Shown: positions 18,201-28,995, counted from the stretch's first letter. The stretch is DNA of 64,000 bases from Gammaproteobacteria bacterium (GCA_016882265.1 VGVB01000009.1:1-64000); one strand, 5' to 3'. Notes: generated by a model from the sequence alone, not told the origin. Program-made: numbers and translations.

Positions 18201-18985
18201 CAGATGATGTAGCTGGGCCGCTTGCGGATCAGCATCTTGCTGACCAGGATCTCGGCCGGCATGTTGTCGCCGCAGCGGTGCCGCGCCACCATTTCATGCG
18301 CGGCCAGGTCGAAGTGCGTGTTTTCCAGCGCGGTAGCCAGGTCCTCCAGGACCTGACCGACGTCGCCTTGCCGGGCCAGATCGGGCAGCAGCCGGTCCAG
18401 CGTCTCCGCAAGCACATCGCCCTGGCGCAGCCCGAAAAACCGCTCGGCGGTGCGGTTCATGCTCTCGATGCGGCCGAGATGGTCGCAGGAGACGATGCCG
18501 TCCTTGACGTGGTCGAGGATCGCCTGCAGCCGCACCGCGTTTTCGCGCTCGAGCTGCTGGCTCATCGCCGTGGCCTCGTCCGAGGCCAGCCGCATCACCG
18601 TCTCGAGACTCAGGCGCTCGCTCTCAAAAGTCCGGTACTGTTGACTGACAATCGCCAGCAGCTCGCGAAGCTGCAGTCGCCCGGCGGCGTCGGCTGCCTC
18701 GAGCAACTGGCGTTCCAGCAGCGGATGGACGGCACCCGCTGCAGCGGTCCGCGGATCCGGGCCGGGCGTGCTGGCGACCGGCGCTGCGGACGGCTCCGCG
18801 GCCGCCACCGGCTTCAGCCTGACCACCTTCCCTGATCGCTCAGCGGCCACTCGGTCCTCACGTCCTGCCGGTCGCACCGCGATGATGCGACGTAATGCGG
18901 CCGATGCTAGGGGAAGGCCGGGGCCGCGGACGTGACGGCAGTCGCGGATCCGCCGCAGGCCGCCGGGCGGCAAACCCGCTATCAT
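15203..18985 (-). CDS. Multi-PAS/GAF diguanylate cyclase/phosphodiesterase (GGDEF-EAL)
   Basis: Up to 1260 residues. After a poorly conserved start and a coiled segment (about 90-140), PAS domains follow at roughly 142-260 and 275-395, a GAF domain at 400-555, PAS at 570-690 and 700-820, GGDEF at about 835-990 and EAL at 1020-1255. The GGDEF motif (residues 913-917) is intact, with the inhibitory RxxD site (RAND) just before it. EAL has the ExLxR form ELLLR near 1041, FEVTET, LDDFGSG near 1164 and ETVAERVE, so both activities look possible. The true start is unclear; 18985 reaches into the promoter of the divergent gene. It lies just upstream of a c-di-GMP riboswitch gene. Confidence 0.92.
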   Translation of the reverse strand: MIAGLPPGGLRRIRDCRHVRGPGLPLASAALRRIIAVRPAGREDRVAAERSGKVVRLKPVAAAEPSAAPVASTPGPDPRTAAAGAVHPLLERQLLEAADAAGRLQLRELLAIVSQQYRTFESERLSLETVMRLASDEATAMSQQLERENAVRLQAILDHVKDGIVSCDHLGRIESMNRTAERFFGLRQGDVLAETLDRLLPDLARQGDVGQVLEDLATALENTHFDLAAHEMVARHRCGDNMPAEILVSKMLIRKRPSYIICIRDTAERSRAEEALRDSEARNRVLVENAPEAVLVIDVDANRFVDCNGNAATFLGITRDELLRLGPDDVSPSQQSDGTSSAEFGRQQMERALAGDSPVFEWLYRGTDGHEIPCEVRFVRLPSSRGRLIRASVLDITDRKRAELIAAGERRAFEKIASSEPLVVALSSITDVVERVLPDAICCIRLLDAARGVLTHAAGASLPREYTALMDGVPAEIRFGSCAAAIVLRRQIIVPDIAKDALWEHRREAALRAGLRACWSTPISGGDGQLLGTFAIYLRRTGMPSRRDLDLVGRMVQLVRIAIERRRGEDALRESEAQYRGLFENVVEGVYQVTLDGKLLSANPALVHMLGYQSLEELHAVGSTGALYAEPTQRQQLIERLLRDGRIVDAEYEIRRRDGTLITVSDNARLTRDARGEPIGFEGTISDITERKRAEQRLFEEKERAEVTLQSIADAVITTDRAGIIDYQNPVAAKLTGWTDAEARGRAAAEVVRFIVEAGGEPIGDPLSRVLSGGAAETLADQTVLVSRRGTEVPIQATIAPIRDRLGQTAGAVMVFSDVSRERRMKRLLSYQAAHDALTGLINRREFEHRLNAALASARDNPEVRHALVYVDLDQFKVVNDTCGHPAGDQLLRQVTGLLQTRVRANDVLARLGGDEFGVLLEHCTPEQALRIADSLRQAICDLRFSWDGNVLQIGASIGIVEINSDTESVATLLSAADIACYSAKDGGRNRVQVYDAASASARHREMRWLARLTSARDEDRFDIVFQPIVRVAGSGATPPHYELLLRLRDENGATVLPSEFIPAAERYSMMPSLDRWVVSKVLRDLVPSRRACAGPAPFTLAVNLSGTTISDPTFLEFLIEALEAHDPVPGALCFEVTETAAITNLGHASYLMRELTSRGCHIALDDFGSGLSSFNYLRTLPVHYLKIDGQFVRNVASDPVDRSMVEAIVQIGRAIGIETVAERVETPEVLETLRQIGVGYAQGYLCGAPAPLSEFPHRC

Positions 18986-19020
18986 TCGCGCGGTCTTCCA
19001 GCTCCCGGTATTTGCTCACG

Positions 19021-19836
19021 ATGCTTGAACAGGCCTTCTTCCTGCCGCTGGAGACCGAGCGCCTGTTCGCATTCCTGCACCGCCCGGCCGGCGCCTGCCG
19101 CGGCGGCATCGTCCTGTGCGCGCCGCTGGCCGAGGAAAAGCTGTGGGCGCACCGGGTGTTCGTGAGCTGTGCCCGCGCGCTGGCCCGGCGCGGCTGGGCT
19201 GTGCTGCGCTTCGACTTCCGCGGTGAGGGCGACAGCGACCGCGACTTCGCGCAAGCGGACCTGACGACGCGGATTGCGGACACGGCCGCGGCGATCGCCG
19301 GCCTGCAGGCCGCGGTTCCCGGTGTGAACCCGGTCACACTGATCGGCCTGCGTTCCGGTGCCAGCATCGCGGCCCTGGCGGCCGCCGGGCGCAGCGACAT
19401 CGGCCGGCTGGTGCTGTGGGACCCGGTGATCGACGGCGCCGAGTATGCGCAGGGGGTGCTGCGCGCCAACCTGATGGCGCAGATGGCGATCCATCACCGG
19501 GTCATCGAGACCCGCGAGCGCCTCGTCGAGCGCCTCGAGCAGGGCGGTACGGTCAACGTCGAGGGCTACGAGTTCGGCCCCGGTCTGTACCGCGAGCTCG
19601 CGGCCATGGACCTGCGCCGCTCGCTGCCCGCCAGCGCCGTGGACACGCTGCTCGTCTCGATCACGCCGCGCGCAGCGCCGGCGCGCGAAGCGCTGGTCGC
19701 GCTGGCCGCCACGGTCCCGCGCGCGACCGTCGCCGCGGCGGTCGAGGAACCGTTCTGGAAGGAGATCAGGACCTTCTACCAGCACGCCGGCGACCTGTAC
19801 CGGATCACCCTCGACTGGCTGGAGGCGACGCCGTGA
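19021..19836 (+). CDS. Alpha/beta hydrolase lacking the nucleophile Ser (hydr2-type)
   Basis: A 271-residue alpha/beta-hydrolase fold protein. LRFDFRGEGDS is the strand-4/oxyanion region and the nucleophile elbow reads IGLRSGAS, placing Arg where GxSxG enzymes have Ser. This elbow and the opening FFLP...LFAFLHRPAG recall exosortase-A-associated hydrolase 2, which also has a GLR-type elbow, but no exosortase or PEP-CTERM gene is in the window. It overlaps the next hydrolase by 4 bp (GTGA), so the two are a coupled pair. Loss of Ser suggests a non-classical or non-catalytic role. Family confidence is good; function is unknown. Confidence 0.78.
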   Translation: MLEQAFFLPLETERLFAFLHRPAGACRGGIVLCAPLAEEKLWAHRVFVSCARALARRGWAVLRFDFRGEGDSDRDFAQADLTTRIADTAAAIAGLQAAVPGVNPVTLIGLRSGASIAALAAAGRSDIGRLVLWDPVIDGAEYAQGVLRANLMAQMAIHHRVIETRERLVERLEQGGTVNVEGYEFGPGLYRELAAMDLRRSLPASAVDTLLVSITPRAAPAREALVALAATVPRATVAAAVEEPFWKEIRTFYQHAGDLYRITLDWLEATP

Positions 19837-20780
19837 CCCGCGCCGCCTCGGTCAGCTTCCCGAACCGTACCGGACTGATGCTGTACGGCATGCTGCATGA
19901 GCCGGAGCCGGCGAGCGCGCGCGGCGTCTGTGTGCTGCTGCTGTCGCCCGGCATCAAGGGCCGGGTCGGCCCGCACCGCCTGTACCTGAAGCTCGCGGCC
20001 CGGCTTGTGCCGCTCGGCTTCCACGTGCTGCGCTTCGACTATCACGGTCTCGGCGACTCCGCGGGCGAGTTCGACGAGCGACAGCTTGTGGACATGTACA
20101 ACAGCATCCACGGCGGGCGCTACGTGGACGATACGCGCACCGCGATGGACTGGATGAGCGCGACCCATGGCATTCGGCGTTTCATCGGCTCCGGCCTGTG
20201 CGGCGGCTCGATCAGCGCGCTGCTGACGGCGGCGAGCGATCCGCGCATCGAGTCGCTGCTCGGCATCGGCCTGCCGAGCACGCTGGAAGGCGGCGTCGAG
20301 AACTTCGACCGCTTCATGAGCCGCGGTCAGTTGCGCCAGGAAGGGCGCGGCTATCTGCGCAAGCTGTTCCGGCCCGGCTCCTGGCAGCGTTTCCTGACCG
20401 GCCGCTCCGGCTACGGGCTGATCGTGCGCTCCCTGCGCGAGCTGCTGTTGCCACGCCGCCCGGCGCCAGCGCCGGCGGCCCCGCCTCCCGGCCAGCCGCC
20501 GGACAATGTCAACCCGCTGTTTGCGCCGGCGTTCCTCGCGCTGCTCGAGCGGCAGCGACCGATCCTGCTGTTCTTCAGCGCCCTCGACCGGCACCGGCAC
20601 AACTTCGCGGAGAAATTCGAGGAACGCTACGCGGAGCGGAGCGCGCAGATCGGCCACCCGTACCAGGTACACCTGATCGAGCAGGCCAACCACGTGCTGT
20701 CGGATCCGGCCTGGCTCGCCGAGATCGGCGTGGTCATGACTCCGTGGCTGGACCGGCATCATCCGCCGCCGGCTCGATGA
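19833..20780 (+). CDS. Alpha/beta hydrolase with Cys nucleophile (hydr1-type)
   Basis: A 315-residue alpha/beta hydrolase starting at GTG 19833 inside the stop of the preceding gene. LRFDYHGLGDSAGEF marks the fold and the elbow is GSGLCGGSIS, with Cys at the nucleophile position as in dienelactone hydrolases and exosortase-A-associated hydrolase 1. A likely catalytic His lies in EQANHVLSDPAW near the end, and ALDRHRHNF may carry the acid. A proline/alanine-rich insert lies around residue 215. The pair with the preceding Arg-elbow homologue suggests a heteromer or a two-step ester/thioester activity (inference). The last 47 bp overlap the convergent VOC gene. Confidence 0.78.
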   Translation: MTRAASVSFPNRTGLMLYGMLHEPEPASARGVCVLLLSPGIKGRVGPHRLYLKLAARLVPLGFHVLRFDYHGLGDSAGEFDERQLVDMYNSIHGGRYVDDTRTAMDWMSATHGIRRFIGSGLCGGSISALLTAASDPRIESLLGIGLPSTLEGGVENFDRFMSRGQLRQEGRGYLRKLFRPGSWQRFLTGRSGYGLIVRSLRELLLPRRPAPAPAAPPPGQPPDNVNPLFAPAFLALLERQRPILLFFSALDRHRHNFAEKFEERYAERSAQIGHPYQVHLIEQANHVLSDPAWLAEIGVVMTPWLDRHHPPPAR

Positions 20781-21186
20781 GCCCGCGGCGCCGGTCGGTA
20801 TCGATCAGCTCCACATTGAGCCCGCAGCCGGCATAGCCGAACGCGATCAGCGCCTCGTCGAAGGCCTCGCCCGGCGCCGGGGCCGCCAGCACCCGCAGCC
20901 CGCGTCCCTGCATCTCGCCGAGGCTCGCGGCGACGTCGTCGACCCGGAAGCAGAGATGGTGCAGGCCCTCACCACGACGCAGGAACTGCCACAACGGCGA
21001 GTCCGCGCCGTGCGGTTCGATCAGCTTCAGGTCGAGCGAGCCGGCGCGCCGCAGAAACAGCACGTTGACCTGCTGGCGCGTGTTGGTGACCTTGCGCGTG
21101 CGCGGCCGGTAACCGAACAGTTCCGTGAACCGTGACAGCGCCTGGTCGATCGAGCGCACGGCGATGCAGACGTGGTCGAGCTTCAT
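20734..21186 (-). CDS. VOC (glyoxalase/methylmalonyl-CoA epimerase-like) protein
   Basis: A 150-residue vicinal-oxygen-chelate fold protein. It opens MKLDHVCIAVRSIDQAL, with the His at residue 5 a usual metal ligand; KLIEPHG supplies Glu, GLHHLCFRVDDV the second His, and GLNVELID the last Glu. This layout is closest to methylmalonyl-CoA epimerases, but a general glyoxalase-family call is safer. It lies 29 bp upstream of nothing coupled: its start is next to the typA stop, in the same orientation, and its 3' end overlaps the hydrolase gene on the other strand. Substrate unknown. Confidence 0.8.
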   Translation of the reverse strand: MKLDHVCIAVRSIDQALSRFTELFGYRPRTRKVTNTRQQVNVLFLRRAGSLDLKLIEPHGADSPLWQFLRRGEGLHHLCFRVDDVAASLGEMQGRGLRVLAAPAPGEAFDEALIAFGYAGCGLNVELIDTDRRRGLIEPAADDAGPATES

Positions 21187-21215
21187 GGGTGCCGGACGTT
21201 CGCTTCGATTGAGAC

Positions 21216-23030
<1,815 letters not shown>

Positions 23031-23075
23031 GGGTGGTGGCCGGCGGGGCGGGCGCGGATTGTACCCGAAGCCGTC

Positions 23076-25070
23076 TCAGGCCGCCTCTCCGGCGATGACC
23101 ACGGCGCGCAACGCGGCGATCTCGTCGCGCACCGCCGCCGCCTGCTCGAACTCGAGGTTGCGCGCCAGCCGGTACATGTCCTGTTCGAGCTGGCGGATCC
23201 GGCGCAGCGCCTGCTCCGGCGCCAGACGCGGCGGCGGCCCGGCCACGGCGCGCGCCGGCACCTCGCGCGCGCCCTCTATGATGTCGCGCACCGCCTTGCG
23301 GATCGAGCGCGGCACGATCCCGTGCGCGGCGTTCCACTCGAGCTGCCGTGCGCGCCGTCGCTGCATTTCGGCCAGCGCGCGCTGCATCGACCCGGTGATC
23401 TGGTCGGCATACAGGATCGCCATGCCATGTTCGTTGCGCGCGGCGCGCCCGACCGTCTGGATCAGCGAGCCCTCCGAACGCAGGAAGCCCTCCTTGTCCG
23501 CGTCGAGGATCGCGACCAGCGCCACCTCGGGCAGGTCGAGGCCCTCGCGCAGCAGATTGATGCCGACCAGCACGTCGAACCGGCCGAGGCGCAGGTCGCG
23601 GATGATCTCGACCCGCTCGACGGTCTCGATGTCCGAGTGCAGGTAGCGGACCCGCACGCCGTGTTCGCCGAGATAGGTGGTCAGGTCCTCGGCCATGCGC
23701 TTGGTCAGCGTCGTCACCAGCACGCGTTCGTCGCGCGCGGCGCGCAGCCGGATTTCGGACAGCAGGTCGTCGACCTGGGTGGCGACCGGGCGCACCTCGA
23801 CGAGCGGGTCCACCAGCCCGGTCGGCCGCACGACCTGCTCGACGACCTGGCCCGACTTCGCCAGCTCGCGCGGCCCGGGCGTCGCCGAGACACAGATCGT
23901 CTGCGGCTGCAGTCGCTCGAACTCGTCGAAGCGCAGCGGCCGGTTGTCGAGCGCCGACGGCAGCCGGAAGCCGTACTCGACCAGCGTCTCCTTGCGCGAG
24001 CGGTCGCCCCGGTACATGCCCTGGAGCTGCGGAATGGTCACGTGGCTCTCGTCGATCACCAGCAGCGCATGGCGCGGCAGATAGTCGAACAGGCAGGGCG
24101 GCGGCTCGCCGGCCGCGCGGCCGGACAGGTAGCGCGAGTAATTCTCGATGCCGGCGCAGTAACCCAGCTCGCTCATCATCTCGAGGTCGAAGCGGGTGCG
24201 CTGTTCGAGCCGCTGCGCCTCGAGCAGCTTGCCGGCGGCGCGCAGCTCCGCCAGACGTTCGACCAGCTCGGCCTTGATCAGCTCGAGCGCCGCGGTCAGC
24301 CGCTCGCGCGGCGTCACGTAGTGCGTGGACGGGAACACCGTATAGCGCGGCAGCACCCGCAACGTCACCCCGGTCAGCGGATCGAACGCCGCCAGCGACT
24401 CCACTTCCTCGTCGAAGAACTGCACACGCACAGCCTCGCGCTCGGACTCGGCCGGGAAGATGTCAACGACGTCGCCGCGCACGCGGAACGTGCCCTGCTG
24501 CAGGTCCAGTTCGTTGCGCGTGTACTGCATGTCGGCCAGCCGCCGCAGAAGCTGGCGCTGGTCGAGACGCTCGCCGCGGACGAGGTGCAGCACCATCTTC
24601 AGGTAGGCCTCGGGATCGCCGAGGCCGTAGATTGCGGAGACCGTGGCGACGATGATCGAGTCGGACCGCTCGAGCAGCGCCTTGGTCGCCGACAGGCGCA
24701 TCTGCTCGATGTGCGCGTTGATCGAGGCGTCCTTTTCGATGTAGGTATCCGAGGCCGGAACGTAGGCCTCCGGCTGGTAATAGTCGTAGTAGGAGACGAA
24801 GTACTCGACCGCGTTGTCCGGGAAATACTCGCGGAACTCGCCGTAGAGCTGCGCGGCGAGCGTCTTGTTGTGCGCGAGCACGAGTGTCGGCCGCTGCACG
24901 CGGGCGATGACATTGGCGATCGTGTAGGTCTTGCCGCTGCCGGTGACGCCGAGCAGCGTCTGCTGCGCGAGGCCCGATTCGAGGCCCTCGACGAGCGCGG
25001 CGATCGCCTGCGGCTGGTCGCCCGCCGGCGTGTAGTCCGCATGCAGTTCGAAACGCCGTTCGCCGGCCAT
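23076..25070 (-). CDS. uvrB: Excinuclease ABC subunit B
   Basis: A 664-residue UvrB, the damage-verifying helicase-like subunit of nucleotide excision repair. Walker A is [14 protein letters not shown]; the beta-hairpin region [12 protein letters not shown], the DEAD-like VIDESH, the motif QTVGRAARN and a C-terminal UVR domain ([27 protein letters not shown]) are present. Start set at ATG 25070; an in-frame TTG at 25094 is less likely. It diverges from the aminotransferase gene across about 73 bp, where I see no CTGT-N8-ACAG LexA box. Length and motifs are standard. Confidence 0.97.
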   Translation of the reverse strand: MAGERRFELHADYTPAGDQPQAIAALVEGLESGLAQQTLLGVTGSGKTYTIANVIARVQRPTLVLAHNKTLAAQLYGEFREYFPDNAVEYFVSYYDYYQPEAYVPASDTYIEKDASINAHIEQMRLSATKALLERSDSIIVATVSAIYGLGDPEAYLKMVLHLVRGERLDQRQLLRRLADMQYTRNELDLQQGTFRVRGDVVDIFPAESEREAVRVQFFDEEVESLAAFDPLTGVTLRVLPRYTVFPSTHYVTPRERLTAALELIKAELVERLAELRAAGKLLEAQRLEQRTRFDLEMMSELGYCAGIENYSRYLSGRAAGEPPPCLFDYLPRHALLVIDESHVTIPQLQGMYRGDRSRKETLVEYGFRLPSALDNRPLRFDEFERLQPQTICVSATPGPRELAKSGQVVEQVVRPTGLVDPLVEVRPVATQVDDLLSEIRLRAARDERVLVTTLTKRMAEDLTTYLGEHGVRVRYLHSDIETVERVEIIRDLRLGRFDVLVGINLLREGLDLPEVALVAILDADKEGFLRSEGSLIQTVGRAARNEHGMAILYADQITGSMQRALAEMQRRRARQLEWNAAHGIVPRSIRKAVRDIIEGAREVPARAVAGPPPRLAPEQALRRIRQLEQDMYRLARNLEFEQAAAVRDEIAALRAVVIAGEAA

Positions 25071-25143
25071 CGCAACGTCCGTATTGCAACGCAAAAACCG
25101 TTCCCGTACCTTAGCCGGGTTTCACCTGCAACGGTAGTCCATT

Positions 25144-26334
25144 GTGAGCATCCGCCTCGCCCGCCGCATCGGCCGCATCAAGCCCTCCCCGACCATGGCG
25201 GTGACCGCCCGCGCCGCGCGCCTGAAAGCCGAGGGCCGGGACATCATCGGTCTCGGCGCCGGCGAGCCGGACTTCGATACACCGCCGCACGTCGCCGAGG
25301 CCGGCATCGCCGCGATCCGCGCGGGGCACACACGCTACACCGCGGTCGAGGGCACCAACGAGCTGCGCGACGCGATCGTCGCCAAGTTCCGCCGCGACAA
25401 CGGCCTCGAATACACGCGCGCGCAGATCCTGGTGTCGAACGGCGCCAAGCAGACGATCTACAACCTGTGCTGCGCGCTGCTGGATGCCGGCGACGAAGTG
25501 ATCATCCCGGCACCGTACTGGGTCTCCTACCCGGACATGGTCCTGCTCGCCGACGGTACACCGGTGATCGTGCCGGCCGGTCGCGAGCAGGGTTACAAGA
25601 TCACGCCGGCCCAGCTCGCGGCTGCCATCACCCCGCGCACGCGCATGGTGATCCTCAACAGCCCGAGCAACCCGACCGGAGCCGCCTACGGGCGGGCCGA
25701 ACTCGCGGCCCTCGGCGCGATGCTCCGCGGCCATCCGGACATCGTGATCGCCACGGACGATATCTACGAGCCGGTCTGGTGGGGACCGGAGCCGTTCTGC
25801 AGCTTCGCCACTGCCTGCCCCGACCTGTTCCCGCGCACCGTCACGATCAACGGGGTGTCCAAGAGCTACGCGATGACTGGCTGGCGCATCGGCTACTGCG
25901 GCGGCCCGGCCGAGCTGGTCACCGCGATGGCCACGATCCAGGGCCAGAGCACCTCGAACCCGTCGTCGATCTCGCAGCAGGCCGCGACGGTCGCACTGAA
26001 CGGGCCGCAGGACTGCGTCGCGGAAATGTGCCGTGCCTTTCGTGCCCGGCACGACCTCGTCGTCGCCGGCCTCAACGGGATCGCGGGCGTTTCCTGCCTG
26101 CCCGGCTGGGGCACGTTCTACGCGTTCGCGGACGTCAGCGCCGCGATACAGGCGCTGGGCTGTGCGGACGATGCGGCCTTCGCCGAGTTCCTGATCAGCG
26201 AGGCCGGCGTCGCGGTCGTACCAGGCTCGGCTTTCGGCGCGCCGGGCCATGTCCGCCTGTCCTTCGCGACTTCGAACGCCGTGCTGGAAGATGCGCTCGG
26301 CCGCCTGCGCCGGGTGCTCGGCCGCAGCGGCTGA
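25144..26334 (+). CDS. Class I aminotransferase (aspartate aminotransferase type)
   Basis: A 396-residue fold-type I PLP enzyme beginning with GTG at 25144. GAGEPDFDTPPHV near the N-terminus is the class I-gamma (AspC/AatA) signature; LNSPSNPTGAAY binds the substrate, and the PLP lysine lies in GVSKSYAMTGWRIGY near residue 240. It ends with the arginine-bearing VRLSFATS segment. The most likely activity is aspartate:2-oxoglutarate transamination, though prephenate or other substrates occur in this subfamily. It stands alone between uvrB and tRNA-Asn. Confidence 0.9.
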   Translation: MSIRLARRIGRIKPSPTMAVTARAARLKAEGRDIIGLGAGEPDFDTPPHVAEAGIAAIRAGHTRYTAVEGTNELRDAIVAKFRRDNGLEYTRAQILVSNGAKQTIYNLCCALLDAGDEVIIPAPYWVSYPDMVLLADGTPVIVPAGREQGYKITPAQLAAAITPRTRMVILNSPSNPTGAAYGRAELAALGAMLRGHPDIVIATDDIYEPVWWGPEPFCSFATACPDLFPRTVTINGVSKSYAMTGWRIGYCGGPAELVTAMATIQGQSTSNPSSISQQAATVALNGPQDCVAEMCRAFRARHDLVVAGLNGIAGVSCLPGWGTFYAFADVSAAIQALGCADDAAFAEFLISEAGVAVVPGSAFGAPGHVRLSFATSNAVLEDALGRLRRVLGRSG

Positions 26335-26389
26335 TCGGTTGACTTGGTCGGGGGCTTCGCCGACAATCCCGCGCCCTGACAGGCCCGCT

Positions 26390-26465
26390 TCCCCGATAGC
26401 TCAGCCGGTAGAGCAACGGACTGTTAATCCGTGGGTCGTTGGTTCGAGTCCAACTCGGGGAGCCA
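26390..26465 (+). tRNA. tRNA-Asn (GTT)
   Basis: A complete cloverleaf: acceptor TCCCCGA pairs with TCGGGGA, the D-arm is GCTC-AGCCGGTA-GAGC, the anticodon arm is ACGGA-CTGTTAA-TCCGT with anticodon GTT at 26423-26425, and the T-arm is GTTGG-TTCGAGT-CCAAC. Discriminator G and CCA are encoded. No tRNA neighbour is present and no repeat of its 3' end was noticed elsewhere in the window. Confidence 0.98.
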
Positions 26466-26484
26466 TTTCCTCTGCCCCGCCCGC

Positions 26485-28995
26485 TCACCGCGCCCGCTGC
26501 TGGCCGACCGGTCGGCTGCCGATCACGCCGGCGGCCTCGAGTGCAGAGATCTCGGCATCACTCATCCCAAGCACTGAGGAGAGGATCTCCCGGTTGTGCT
26601 GGCCGAGCGTCGGCGCCGGCGCGCGATGGAAGCGCTGCGGCCCGGCGGAGAAGCGCCCGGGCCAGCCCTCGTGCAGCACCGGGCCGACGACCGGATGCTG
26701 CAGCGGTTCGAAGAAGCCGCGCGCCTGCAACTGCTGGTTCAGCCGCGTCTGGTACGGCAGCACGACCACAGCAGCCGGCACGCCCGCAGTACAGAGCATC
26801 TCGGCCGTCGCGGCCGCCGGCCGGGTCGCGCACCAGGCCGCGATTCCGGCATCGAGTTGATCCTGCGCGAGTCTCCGCCCGGCCGCCGTGCACAGGCTTT
26901 CGTCCCGCGCCCACGACGGGTCGCCGAGCGCCCGCCGCAGCGCCTGCCACTGGGCCTCGCCGCACACGGCGACCGCGATCCACTCCCCGTCTGCGGCTGA
27001 CCCATCTCCAGCCGCGCAGCGGTAGATGTTCTGCGGCGCCGCTACGGGACTGCGATTGCCGCTGCGCTGCAGCAGCCGCCCGTAGGCCGAGTATTCGACG
27101 ACCTGCTCCGCCGCAAGGTTGAGGGCGCTGCCGACCATCGGCACCTCGATGAACAGACCGCGGCCGGTGCGGCGGCGATGCTCGAGGCCGAGCAGCGCCG
27201 CAATCGTCGCGTGCGTGCCCGCCATCGCGTCACAGATGCCGTTCGGTGTCAGCGGCGGCTCGTCGGGTTCGCCGGTGAGCCAGGCCATGCCGGACACCTG
27301 TTCCATCGTGTACGCGAACCCGATGCGGTCGCGCCATGGGCCACCGAGACCGAAGGCCGGCATGCGCAGCATGATGAGACCCGGGTGCGCGTGGCTCAGG
27401 TCCGGGTAGTCGAGGCCCCATTGCTCGAGCACGCGCGGGCTGAAGTTGTCGAGCACGAAGTCGCAGCGCGCCGCAAGCTGCCGCGCGATTTCGCGGCCCG
27501 CGTCACTCTGCAGGTCGAGCGCCAGTCCACGCTTGTTCGTGTTCGGACCCATGAACAGCGGCGACCATTCCCACCAGAGTTCCTCGCCGACCGCGCGCAG
27601 CGTGTGGCCGCGCAGACCATCGATGTGCGCCGGAGACTCGACGTGGATCACCTCCGCGCCCAGCATCGCGAAGAACTGGCCGACCAGCGGCCCGGCCCAG
27701 AACGCGGTGAACTCGAGGACGCGCAGCCCGTGGAACGGTAACGACGCTGTCGCGGCGGTGCCAGCGGCAGCACTGCGCACCGCGGTCGCGTCCGCCTCGC
27801 GCCCGGGCCAGACACCCGCGCCCGATGCACACTCCAGCTCCAGTTCGCCGAGTGACGGCGCCGGCCCAAACGGCCGCGGCGCTGCTCCGCCGGACAGGCG
27901 ATAGGGCACGACCGGCTGCAGGAATCCGCCGCTCGGGTTGCGGACATAGTCGCCGCGCTCAGCGAAATGATCGAACTGCGGGACCGTCGCGCCGTTGCCG
28001 ACCGGGGCGACCGGCAGGCGCAGCAGCGCCGCCGTCTCCAGCAGTTCTGCGGTGCTGCGGGCCTGCGTCGCGGCCCGGATCGCGGGAATCAGCTCCAGCC
28101 AGCGCGCCCAGCGCCCTTTGTAGGTGTACAGCGATTCATCTTCGGCCCAGTCGGACCGGCCAATCAGCACGCAGAAGTCGTGCCAGTTCTGCGCCGTGAC
28201 GACCGCGAGGCCGATGTAGCCGTCCGCGGTCGGCTCGATGCCCGGCATGTTCGGCGTCTTGCCCGCCCGCCATGGATGACCGGCCACCGAGCAGTACGTC
28301 ACCGGGTACAGGTCCTGCGTCAGCAGCAGCGACTCGAACATCGACACGTCGAGCAACTCGCCGGCGCCGGTCGCCAGCGCGCGGTGCCGCGCCGCCAGCG
28401 TACCGAGCGCCGCGAACGTGCCGGCGACCCATTCGCTTGGCTGGCCGCCGGTCGCGATCGGCGGCCGACCAGGCAGACCGCGAATCGCGGGACCACCGGT
28501 CAGTGCCTGCAGCACGAGATCGCTCGACGGGCGATCGGCCCACGGTCCGGTCAGGCCAAACGGCGTGATCGCGGTGACGATGGCGCGCGGCAGCGCTTGC
28601 CGCAGCGCAGCCGGCTGCAGCTCCGGATGCGCGGCGAGCCGGGAGCCCGCGGTCCAGATCACGGCGTCCGCCGCGTCCAGCACGCCGCGAGCCTGAGCGA
28701 TGCAGGCCGGGTCGAGCGGATCGACGACGACGCTGCGCTTGCCGGCGGCGAGGAACCGGAACAGCGCGCCATCCTCGTCGTTGCCGAGCGGCTGCCCGCT
28801 GGCGGTCCAGCGGCGCAGCGCATCCCCTTCGGGCGGCTCCAGCTTGACGACGGTGGCGCCACCGTCCACCAGCAGCTTCGTGCAGTAACCGCCGCCGATG
28901 CCAGTCGACAGATCCGCCACGCGGAAACCGGACAGTGGCGGCGTGCCGGCCGCAACGTCCGCCCCGGGACCAGCACCGCTGTTGCCGTCGCGCAT
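26485..28995 (-). CDS. Double-domain CaiB/BaiF (family III) CoA-transferase
   Basis: An 836-residue fusion of two family III CoA-transferase modules. The first (about 20-390) has VADLSTGIGGGYCTKLL, LVDGGATVVKLEPPEGD and a DVSMFES helix; the second (about 415-830) has VLEFTAFWAGPLVGQFFAMLGAEVIHVES and SHAHPGLIMLRMPAFG. Where the catalytic Asp normally sits, repeat one appears to have Glu (MFES) and repeat two Gly (MVGS), so at most the first half may be catalytic; this alignment is by eye. Start set at ATG 28995 with GGAG 9 nt upstream rather than GTG 29013. It lies at the end of the acyl-CoA operon and probably moves CoA between acids. Confidence 0.88.
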   Translation of the reverse strand: MRDGNSGAGPGADVAAGTPPLSGFRVADLSTGIGGGYCTKLLVDGGATVVKLEPPEGDALRRWTASGQPLGNDEDGALFRFLAAGKRSVVVDPLDPACIAQARGVLDAADAVIWTAGSRLAAHPELQPAALRQALPRAIVTAITPFGLTGPWADRPSSDLVLQALTGGPAIRGLPGRPPIATGGQPSEWVAGTFAALGTLAARHRALATGAGELLDVSMFESLLLTQDLYPVTYCSVAGHPWRAGKTPNMPGIEPTADGYIGLAVVTAQNWHDFCVLIGRSDWAEDESLYTYKGRWARWLELIPAIRAATQARSTAELLETAALLRLPVAPVGNGATVPQFDHFAERGDYVRNPSGGFLQPVVPYRLSGGAAPRPFGPAPSLGELELECASGAGVWPGREADATAVRSAAAGTAATASLPFHGLRVLEFTAFWAGPLVGQFFAMLGAEVIHVESPAHIDGLRGHTLRAVGEELWWEWSPLFMGPNTNKRGLALDLQSDAGREIARQLAARCDFVLDNFSPRVLEQWGLDYPDLSHAHPGLIMLRMPAFGLGGPWRDRIGFAYTMEQVSGMAWLTGEPDEPPLTPNGICDAMAGTHATIAALLGLEHRRRTGRGLFIEVPMVGSALNLAAEQVVEYSAYGRLLQRSGNRSPVAAPQNIYRCAAGDGSAADGEWIAVAVCGEAQWQALRRALGDPSWARDESLCTAAGRRLAQDQLDAGIAAWCATRPAAATAEMLCTAGVPAAVVVLPYQTRLNQQLQARGFFEPLQHPVVGPVLHEGWPGRFSAGPQRFHRAPAPTLGQHNREILSSVLGMSDAEISALEAAGVIGSRPVGQQRAR

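Noticed and set aside
15863..18835. Plus-strand open frame of 990 codons opposite the GGDEF-EAL gene
   Set aside because: No recognisable domain; composition is that of an antisense shadow.
25071..25143. LexA box controlling uvrB
   Set aside because: No CTGT-N8-ACAG-like sequence is visible in the gap before uvrB.
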